Assembly (NCBI RefSeq): GCF_000284015.1
Contig: NC_016943.1
Location: 4,009,541-4,073,540 of the forward strand
Direction of reading: 5' to 3'
From: Blastococcus saxobsidens DD2
GTDB lineage: Bacteria > Actinomycetota > Actinomycetes > Mycobacteriales > Geodermatophilaceae
DNA length: 64,000 nt
Shown: in pieces, positions 58,471-64,000 of the stretch
How positions within the stretch are numbered: the stretch's first letter is position 1
Layout of the letters: every line of letters begins with the position of its first letter
Notes under the pieces: model-generated
Told to the model about the DNA's origin: nothing
Databases searched by the model: none
The model's input: the letters and a program-made list of their open reading frames with translations, nothing else
Translations under genes and position numbers: made by a program

Positions 58471-60044
58471 GCCGCACCCGCCGCGGTCCGGGCGCCGGTC
58501 ATGTACCCGCCCAGTTCCTCGGGGGTGACCTGGCGGGGGTCCACGGTGGCGACGAGGCGGCCACGGAACATGACGTGCAGGGTGTCGGAGAGCCCGATCA
58601 GCTCGTCCAGGTCGGCGGAGATCAGCACGATGCCCATCCCTTCGGCGCGCGCGTCCTTGAGCAACTCCCAGATGACCGCCTGGGCTCCGACGTCGACGCC
58701 GCGGGTCGGGTGGGCGGCGACCAGCAACCGCGGGGCGGCGCTCATCTCCCGGCCGATGATCAGCTTCTGCTGGTTCCCACCGGAGAGCGCGACGGCGAGC
58801 GAGTCCGGCCCGGGGGCCCGGACGTCGTACTCGCGCATGATCCGCGCCGTGTCGGTGCGGGCGCGGCCGCGGTCGATGAACGGTCCGCGGGCGGCCGGTG
58901 GCCGGGTCTGGTGCCCGAGGATCCGGTTCTCCCACAGCGGTGCGTCCAGCAGCATCCCCTGGCGGTGGCGGTCCTCGGGGATGAAGCCCATGCCGGCCTC
59001 CCGGCGGGCCCGCGTGCTCCACCCGGTGATGTCCGCCTCCCCCAGCCGGACGGCGCCGGCCGCCAGCGGGCGCAGCCCCATGATCGCGTCGACGAGCTCG
59101 GCCTGCCCGTTGCCCTCCACGCCCGCGATGCCGACCACCTCGCCCTCGCGGACGGTCAGGTCCACGGCGTCGACCAGGGGGCGGCCGGCCCCGGAGTCGA
59201 CCGTGACCCCGGCCAACCGCAGGACGGGGGCCTTGCGGACGGTCGAACTGCGCGTCCCGGGAGTGGGCAGCTCCGAGCCGACCATCATCTGGGCCAGCTC
59301 CTTGGCCGTCGTCGTCCGCGGGTCGGCCTCGCCGACCGTCGTCCCGCGGCGGATGACGGTGATCGAGTCGGCCACCCGGCGGACCTCGTCGAGCTTGTGC
59401 GAGATGAAGATGACCGCCAGGCCCTCCCGCTTGAGCTCGGCGAGGTTGCCGAACAGCTCGTCGACCTCCTGGGGTACGAGGACGGCGGTCGGCTCGTCGA
59501 GGATCAGCGTGCGGGCCCCGCGGTAGAGGACCTTGGCGATCTCGACCCGCTGCCGGTCACCGACGCCGAGGTCCTCCACGAGCACGTCCGGGTCGAGCCC
59601 CAGCCGGTAGCGGTCGGAGATGGCGCTGATCCGGCGCCGGGCCTCCGCGCGGTCCAGCCGGCCGCCCTTGGTCGGCTCGCTGCCGAGCACGACGTTCTCC
59701 AGAACCGTGAAGTTGTCGGCGAGCATGAAGTGCTGGTGCACCATGCCGATGCCGGCGGCGATGGCGTCCGCCGGGCTGCGGAAGTGGACCTCGCGCCCCT
59801 CGAGCAGGATCTGTCCCTCGTCGGGCCGGTGCATCCCGTAGAGAGTCTTCATCAGGGTGGACTTGCCGGCCCCGTTCTCCCCCACGATGGCGTGCACCTC
59901 GCCGCGGCGGACCCGCAGCTCGATGTCCTTGTTCGCCACGACGCCGGGGAAACGCTTCGTGATCCCGCGCAGCTCCACCGCGAACGGGGCGGCTGCCCCG
60001 TGCCCGGCCGGCGGGGTAGCGCCCGCCGCTCCTGCTGCGGCCAT
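58467..60044 (-). CDS. Nucleoside ABC importer ATPase with two nucleotide-binding domains
   Basis: Protein of 525 residues made of two fused ATPase domains, as in NupO/YufO. The first domain has an intact Walker A GENGAGKST, LGVGDRQRVEIAK and LILDEPTAVL. The second has a degenerate Walker A (GVEGNGQAEL) but the signature LSGGNQQKLIIGRE and HPTRGVD. The start is ATG 60044 with GAGAGAGG upstream. A stem-loop separates it from the binding-protein gene. It leads the coupled set ATPase-permease-permease-cdd-deoA. Confidence 0.92.
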   Translation of the reverse strand: MAAAGAAGATPPAGHGAAAPFAVELRGITKRFPGVVANKDIELRVRRGEVHAIVGENGAGKSTLMKTLYGMHRPDEGQILLEGREVHFRSPADAIAAGIGMVHQHFMLADNFTVLENVVLGSEPTKGGRLDRAEARRRISAISDRYRLGLDPDVLVEDLGVGDRQRVEIAKVLYRGARTLILDEPTAVLVPQEVDELFGNLAELKREGLAVIFISHKLDEVRRVADSITVIRRGTTVGEADPRTTTAKELAQMMVGSELPTPGTRSSTVRKAPVLRLAGVTVDSGAGRPLVDAVDLTVREGEVVGIAGVEGNGQAELVDAIMGLRPLAAGAVRLGEADITGWSTRARREAGMGFIPEDRHRQGMLLDAPLWENRILGHQTRPPAARGPFIDRGRARTDTARIMREYDVRAPGPDSLAVALSGGNQQKLIIGREMSAAPRLLVAAHPTRGVDVGAQAVIWELLKDARAEGMGIVLISADLDELIGLSDTLHVMFRGRLVATVDPRQVTPEELGGYMTGARTAAGAA

Positions 60045-60286
60045 GGGGGCCTCTCTCTCGCGGTCGGCCGCGGATGGCGGCGCACGTCCACTCGTCTGCA
60101 CCGGCGGGACGCCGATCTCCGCCCGCCGGGTCCTACCGGGTGCGGCCGTCGGCGCACCCCCGGGCACGGGCATGATGCCGCACCGCCTCGCCCTCGATCG
60201 GGCCACCCCCGGGAGACCGGCGGCCACGATGACGACGGCGGGCCCGAGCGCGTGCGCCCGGGCCCGCCGTGGACCGAACCGGAGGA

Positions 60287-60314
60287 CGCGGGCCCGCCCG
60301 GGAGCGGGCCCGCG
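60287..60314 (-). terminator. Stem-loop after the binding-protein gene
   Basis: A 10-base GC-rich stem (arms 60287-60296 and 60305-60314) with an 8-base loop, starting 8 bases after the BMP gene stop. It lacks a U-tract, so it may be a partial terminator or an RNA-stabilising end that gives more binding protein than importer core. The rest of the 60045-60321 gap shows no gene. Confidence 0.5.
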
Positions 60315-60321
60315 CACCGGG

Positions 60322-61392
60322 TCACGGGGTGGTCGGGACCTCGATCTCGCCGTCGATGATCTGCTGGCGGTACTCCTCGATCTGGGCCTGGATGTCGTCG
60401 ATCTGGCCGCCCGAGGTGGCCAGGCCGACCCCGTCGCTCGCCAGGTCGTTGGTGATGTCGACGCCGCCCTGGACGTTGCCCTCGGAGTAGTCGGTGATGA
60501 ACCCCTCCACGGCGTTGTCGACCCGCTTGAGCATCGAGGTCATGATCACGGCCTGGAGCTCCGGGTCGTCGACCGTCTGGTACTGGTCGGAGTCGACACC
60601 GATCGCGCGATTACCCGTCTCGGCCGCCGCCTGGAAGACGCCGGTACCCGAGCCACCTGCCGCGTGGTAGACGATGTCGGCGCCGGCGTCGTACATGCTG
60701 CGGGCCAGGATCTGACCGCGCGCCGGGTCGCCGAAGCCGGAGAAGTCACCGGCCGGGGAGATGTACTCGACGTCGACCTGGATGTCGGGGTTGACCGCCT
60801 TGGCGCCGGCCACGTACCCCGCCTCGAACTTCTGGATCAGCGGCATCTCGACGCCACCGACGAAGCCGATGTGGTCGGTCTCGCTCTTCAGCGCCGCGGC
60901 GGCGCCGGCCAGGAACGACCCCTGCTCCTCGGCGAACAGCAGACCGGTCACGTTCTCGACCCCGAGCTCGGCGACCGACGAGTCGACGATCGCGAAGGTG
61001 GTGTCGGGGAACTCCTCGGCGACCTCGGCGATCGACTCGCCGTAGGCGAAGCCGACGGCGATGACCGGGTCGAAACCCTCCTGGGCCAGGTTGGCCAGGC
61101 CCTCGACACGGTCGGAGCCGTCCTCGTTCGGGCTGAACTCCTGGACCTCGCCACCGAGCGCCTCGACGGCGGCCTCCACGCCGGCGTAGGCCGAGTCGTT
61201 GAACGACTGGTCGCCGCGGCCACCCACGTCGTAGGCGAGGCCGACCTCGAGGTTCTCCGCGGCCGCGCCGCCGCCGGTGTCCCCGCCCGCCTCGGGCTCC
61301 TCGTCGCTCGCGCAGGCCGCCAGGGCCAGGCTGCCGGCCAGCAGCAGCGCCACGCCGCGCGCGCTGGCCTTCGTCATCCGCGCTCCGCGCAA
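60322..61392 (-). CDS. BMP-family nucleoside-binding lipoprotein
   Basis: Extracytoplasmic substrate-binding protein (356 residues) of the BMP/PnrA/NupN type. The signal peptide ends in the lipobox LALAAC, then an Asp/Glu/Gly-rich linker leads to GLAYDVGGRGDQSFNDSAYAG (purine-site Asp and Phe), FAIVDSSVAEL, FVGGVEMPLIQKFEAGY and HAAGGSGTGVFQAA. The start is probably TTG 61392, as AAGGAGA lies 6-12 bases upstream. An ATG at 61377 would be too far from that site. It delivers nucleosides to the importer encoded downstream. Confidence 0.93.
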   Translation of the reverse strand: MRGARMTKASARGVALLLAGSLALAACASDEEPEAGGDTGGGAAAENLEVGLAYDVGGRGDQSFNDSAYAGVEAAVEALGGEVQEFSPNEDGSDRVEGLANLAQEGFDPVIAVGFAYGESIAEVAEEFPDTTFAIVDSSVAELGVENVTGLLFAEEQGSFLAGAAAALKSETDHIGFVGGVEMPLIQKFEAGYVAGAKAVNPDIQVDVEYISPAGDFSGFGDPARGQILARSMYDAGADIVYHAAGGSGTGVFQAAAETGNRAIGVDSDQYQTVDDPELQAVIMTSMLKRVDNAVEGFITDYSEGNVQGGVDITNDLASDGVGLATSGGQIDDIQAQIEEYRQQIIDGEIEVPTTP

Positions 61393-61630
61393 GACGATCT
61401 CCTTCTCTGGGGGGGAGACGCCCGCCGTGCGGCGGCGTCTCCCGGGGGTGTGGATGTGCACGTGTCCGGTGACCCGCGTACGGCGGGCCGTGCGTCACGC
61501 CCCCCGGACGCTAATCGCGCCGACGGAGTGCGCTGCCACCCCCGGCACGGACTGAGACCCGATCGTTGCGAAGGCTCATCCGTTCGGGCAGCACTCCCTC
61601 CCGGGCGCCGTGGCGCACGTCACCTGCGCA

Positions 61631-61636
61631 TAACCT
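61631..61636 (+). promoter_or_regulatory. -10 box of the D,D-carboxypeptidase gene
   Basis: TAACCT, 8 bases before the ATG at 61645, with no ribosome site between. This indicates a leaderless or near-leaderless mRNA. Confidence 0.4.
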
Positions 61637-61644
61637 CCCCGGAC

Positions 61645-62955
61645 ATGGGACGACGGTGGCGGGCGGTGTGGCCGGCGACGGCCGCCGCCCTCGTCGTCCT
61701 GCTGGCGCCCGTCGCGGCCCAGGCTGGGCCGGCCCGCGAGCCCACCGGCCCGTCTGCGTGGCCCACCGTCGACCACGCCGCCCCGACGCCGACCGCACCC
61801 CGCACCGGCCTGCCGCCGCGGGGCAGCGCGCCCGACGGCGGGACCGTGGGCGGTGACCGGCTGCGCGCACGGGGCGTGGTGCTGCCCGCCGGCGCTCCCC
61901 CGTTGCCCGCCGGCATCGCCGCATCCGCCTGGCTGGTCGCCGACGCCGGCACCGGGGCGGTGCTGGGCGCGCGGGATCCGCACGGCCGCTACTACCCCGC
62001 GAGCACGCTGAAGACGCTGACCTTCCTCACCCTCGCCTCCCGGCTGGACCCGGCCCAGGTGGTGGTGGGCACCGTGGATGACGAGCAGGTGGAGGGCAGC
62101 CGGGTCGGGCTGGTCGCCGGCGGGCAGTACCCGGTCTCGCTGCTGTTCACGGCGCTGATGCTGCAGTCGGGCAACGACGCGGCGAACGCGCTGGCCCGCG
62201 CGGCCGGCGGCGAGGCCGCCACCCTGGCCGCGATGAACCGGACCGCCCGGGGTCTCGGCGCCTTCGACACCGTCGCCGGCAGCCCGTCGGGCCTCGACGT
62301 CGCCGGGCAGTCCTCCTCCGCCTACGACCTGGCGTTGTTCTTCCGGGCCCTCCTGGAGGATCCCGGGACCGCCGCCGTGCTGCGCATCCCGACCGCTGAC
62401 ATGCCGGCGGTCGAGGGCCGGTTCCCCGGCTTCCAGATCCAGAACCAGAACTCCCTGCTCAGCACCTATCCGGGCAACCTGGGCGGCAAGACCGGGTTCA
62501 CCGACGCCGCCCGGCACACGTTCGTCACCGCCGCCGAGCGCGACGGCCGGCGGCTGGTGGTGAGCGTGCTGGACACCGAGAGCGTGCCGCTGCGGGCGGC
62601 CGACCAGGCCGCGCTGCTGCTCGACTGGGGTTTCGCCGTGCCGGCCGGGAACGCGGGCGTCGGCCGGCTCGTCCGCCCCGGCGACCTCGTGGCGGCGCCG
62701 ACGGCGGCTCCGGCCGCCGCGCCGACGGCACCCGCGGTGGACACCTCGCCCGCCGCTCGCCCGGACGCCGCCGCCCCCGTCGCAGCGGACCCACCGCCCT
62801 GGACCGCGGTGGCCCTGACCGTCGCGGCGCTCGGCGGGATGGCCGCGGTCAGCGTGCGGGCGACCGGTCGCCGTCGGGCGCGTCGATCCTCGTCGCCCCG
62901 GCTGCCGGGGCGGCGTCCGCCAGCGCCGGGAGGCTGGCCGTCCAGGCGGCGGTGA
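61645..62955 (+). CDS. D-alanyl-D-alanine carboxypeptidase (DacC/PBP5-like)
   Basis: Exported penicillin-binding protein of 436 residues that trims the last D-Ala of peptidoglycan stems. It has a signal peptide (about 1-29), a Pro/Thr-rich linker, then the S11 serine-peptidase motifs. These are STLK in YYPASTLKT (catalytic Ser and Lys), SGN in QSGNDAANAL and KTG in GGKTGFTDAARHTF. After the domain comes an Ala/Pro-rich segment, one membrane helix (about 392-412) and a basic tail. The last 107 bases overlap the convergent YihY gene. Confidence 0.93.
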   Translation: MGRRWRAVWPATAAALVVLLAPVAAQAGPAREPTGPSAWPTVDHAAPTPTAPRTGLPPRGSAPDGGTVGGDRLRARGVVLPAGAPPLPAGIAASAWLVADAGTGAVLGARDPHGRYYPASTLKTLTFLTLASRLDPAQVVVGTVDDEQVEGSRVGLVAGGQYPVSLLFTALMLQSGNDAANALARAAGGEAATLAAMNRTARGLGAFDTVAGSPSGLDVAGQSSSAYDLALFFRALLEDPGTAAVLRIPTADMPAVEGRFPGFQIQNQNSLLSTYPGNLGGKTGFTDAARHTFVTAAERDGRRLVVSVLDTESVPLRAADQAALLLDWGFAVPAGNAGVGRLVRPGDLVAAPTAAPAAAPTAPAVDTSPAARPDAAAPVAADPPPWTAVALTVAALGGMAAVSVRATGRRRARRSSSPRLPGRRPPAPGGWPSRRR

Positions 62956-63838
62956 AGAAGGAGAACCGGAAGACGATGTTGATCCACACCAGGATCCCGA
63001 CCGCCCCGCCGAAGGCCGACGCGGTCACGCTGCCGGAGATGAGCGACAGGTAGAGGTTGCCGATCAGCTTCAGCACCTCGAACCCGGCGGCACCGAACAG
63101 CGCCCCGGGCAGCAGCCGGCGCAGCGGGTGCCGGGTCGAGGGGACCACCTTGAGCAGCCACAGGAAGACGACGGTGTCGCCGGCGAAGGCGAGCGCGAGG
63201 CTGATGACGGCGGTGAGGACGAACAGGCCGGGTGCGCCCTCGAGGCCGAGCATCTCGAGCAGCCAGTCGGTGGCCCAGGTGGCCACCCCGGTCAGCCCCA
63301 GGCTGAGGACCCCGAGCGCGCCCAGCAGGATGAGCGCCAGGATGTCCTGGACGTTGTCGCGCAGGAACTCCGGCTCCTCCGGGTGCCCCTTCCAGATCCG
63401 TTCCATGCCGATGCGCAGCTTGTCCATGGCGCGCAGGCCCGCGTAGACGAAACCGACCAGGCCGACGAGCCCGACCACGCCGGCGGAGCCGACGGCGGCC
63501 TGCAGGTTCGTGACGATCTCCGCACCGGTGGAGCCGGGGAAGGTGTCACGGATGGCGCCGTACAGCTCCTGCTGGAGCAGTTCGTTGCCCGAGAGCACCA
63601 GCCCGATGACCGAGGCGATCAGCATCAGCACCGGGAAGAGCCCGAGGAACGCGAAGTAGGTGACGCCGGCGGCCATCAGATCGCCCTGCGTCCGCTGGTA
63701 CCGGCCACCCGCGCGGGCGAGGTGGTCCAGCCACGGGGATCGCCGGCGGGCGGCGTCGACGGTGGACTCGATCCGGTCCCACATCCGGGCCGGCCACGCC
63801 TTGCGGGCCGGGCCGTCACCGGTGCGGGAGGAACTCAC
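62849..63838 (-). CDS. YihY/BrkB-family membrane protein
   Basis: Integral membrane protein of 329 residues with six helices. It includes QGDLMAAGVTYFAFLGLFPVLMLIASVIGL, the family signature, and LIGNLYLSLISGSVTASAFGGAVGILVWINI near the end. The function is unknown; older names (RNase BN, BrkB) are misleading. It ends in a soluble, charged tail whose coding region lies antisense to the end of the carboxypeptidase gene. The GTG at 63838 lies 6 bases after CAGACT. Confidence 0.9.
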   Translation of the reverse strand: MSSSRTGDGPARKAWPARMWDRIESTVDAARRRSPWLDHLARAGGRYQRTQGDLMAAGVTYFAFLGLFPVLMLIASVIGLVLSGNELLQQELYGAIRDTFPGSTGAEIVTNLQAAVGSAGVVGLVGLVGFVYAGLRAMDKLRIGMERIWKGHPEEPEFLRDNVQDILALILLGALGVLSLGLTGVATWATDWLLEMLGLEGAPGLFVLTAVISLALAFAGDTVVFLWLLKVVPSTRHPLRRLLPGALFGAAGFEVLKLIGNLYLSLISGSVTASAFGGAVGILVWINIVFRFSFFTAAWTASLPALADAAPAAGATRIDAPDGDRSPAR

Positions 63839-63844
63839 CGCCCG

Positions 63845-63850
63845 AGTCTG
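63845..63850 (-). promoter_or_regulatory. -10 box of the YihY gene
   Basis: CAGACT on the minus strand, 6 bases before the GTG at 63838, identical in sequence and spacing to the mntA box. Confidence 0.4.
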
Positions 63851-63889
63851 GGTGATCGGCTTCGGCGCCGCGCCCCGGCCCCACGGGGC

Positions 63890-64000
63890 TCAGTGCGCGG
63901 GACCGGTGAGCGGGTACTCGCCGGCGACCGCCCAACCGCCGTCCGCCGTCTGCTCGAACTCGGTGAAGTGCTGGACGCGGAACTCCGCGGACAGCTCCTG
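63890..64000 (-). CDS. C-terminal end of an unidentified gene (partial)
   Basis: An open frame enters from the right edge and ends at the stop 63890-63892. The 36 visible residues run QELSAEFRVQHFTEFEQTA, then DGGWAVAGEYPLTGPAH. This beta-rich ending does not identify a family. The frame has the high third-position GC of its neighbours, so it is probably a real gene. Confidence 0.55.
   Translation of the reverse strand, partial: QELSAEFRVQHFTEFEQTADGGWAVAGEYPLTGPAH

Overview
The window is high-GC DNA from an actinobacterium. The gene content fits the Geodermatophilaceae/Frankineae area (Blastococcus, Geodermatophilus or Modestobacter-like), although no marker here fixes the genus. Supporting signs are the acyl-CoA carboxylase set birA-accD5-accE5-maf-accA3, an LpdA-type flavoprotein, many GTG starts, 4-base ATGA/GTGA gene overlaps, and many genes whose start codon lies only 6-8 bases after a TANNNT/CANNNT -10 box, as in leaderless mRNAs. 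From memory, much of the backbone runs parallel to the Mycobacterium tuberculosis Rv3279c-Rv3315c region (birA, accD5, accE5, maf, accA3 ... lpdA, amiA1/B1, deoD, pmmB, upp, add, deoA, cdd).

Layout. 1-3.0 kb: sbcC (cut by the window edge) and sbcD. 3.1-10 kb: PH-domain membrane protein, birA, the acyl-CoA carboxylase genes, maf and an AMIN-like lipoprotein. 10-25.7 kb: a surface-glycan island not seen in the mycobacterial order. It has a secreted amidase with a long repeat array, a Wzm/Wzt glycan exporter, two GT2 transferases, a WsaF-like transferase, a methyltransferase/kinase-like/coiled-coil protein resembling the WbdD chain terminator, a secreted gametolysin-like protease with the same repeat array as the amidase, and a second membrane-anchored protease. 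25.8-30.8 kb: lpdA, a gamma-glutamylcyclotransferase, a TagD-like cytidylyltransferase, a decayed IS1380-type transposase end, a dead second copy of the cyclotransferase, and an acyltransferase-3 protein. 30.8-38.5 kb: one tightly coupled minus-strand operon (GCS2 ligase, M20 amidohydrolase, methylmalonyl-CoA mutase small and large subunits, MeaB).

38.6-50.9 kb: GNAT, purine nucleoside phosphorylase with phosphomannomutase, a MntA-HepT toxin-antitoxin pair, an oxidoreductase with upp, deoC with a full and a truncated aldehyde dehydrogenase, an acidic protein with an internal duplication, and a DEAD-box helicase. 51.1-61.4 kb: nucleoside salvage and import (add, deoA, cdd, and a BMP/NupA-type ABC importer), interrupted by an ABC-2 exporter pair. 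61.6-64 kb: a D,D-carboxypeptidase, a YihY-family membrane protein and the tail of an unidentified gene.

Two functional themes stand out. The first is propionyl-CoA metabolism: biotin ligase and acyl-CoA carboxylase at the left feed methylmalonyl-CoA to the mutase operon at 31-36 kb. The second is nucleoside salvage: an importer delivers nucleosides to Cdd, Add, DeoA and PunA, and phosphomutase, DeoC and aldehyde dehydrogenase take up the sugar moiety. The most novel part is the 10-25.7 kb island. A capped, ABC-exported glycan appears to be encoded beside two secreted hydrolases that share an approximately 480-residue repeat array, which could be a glycan- or wall-targeting module.
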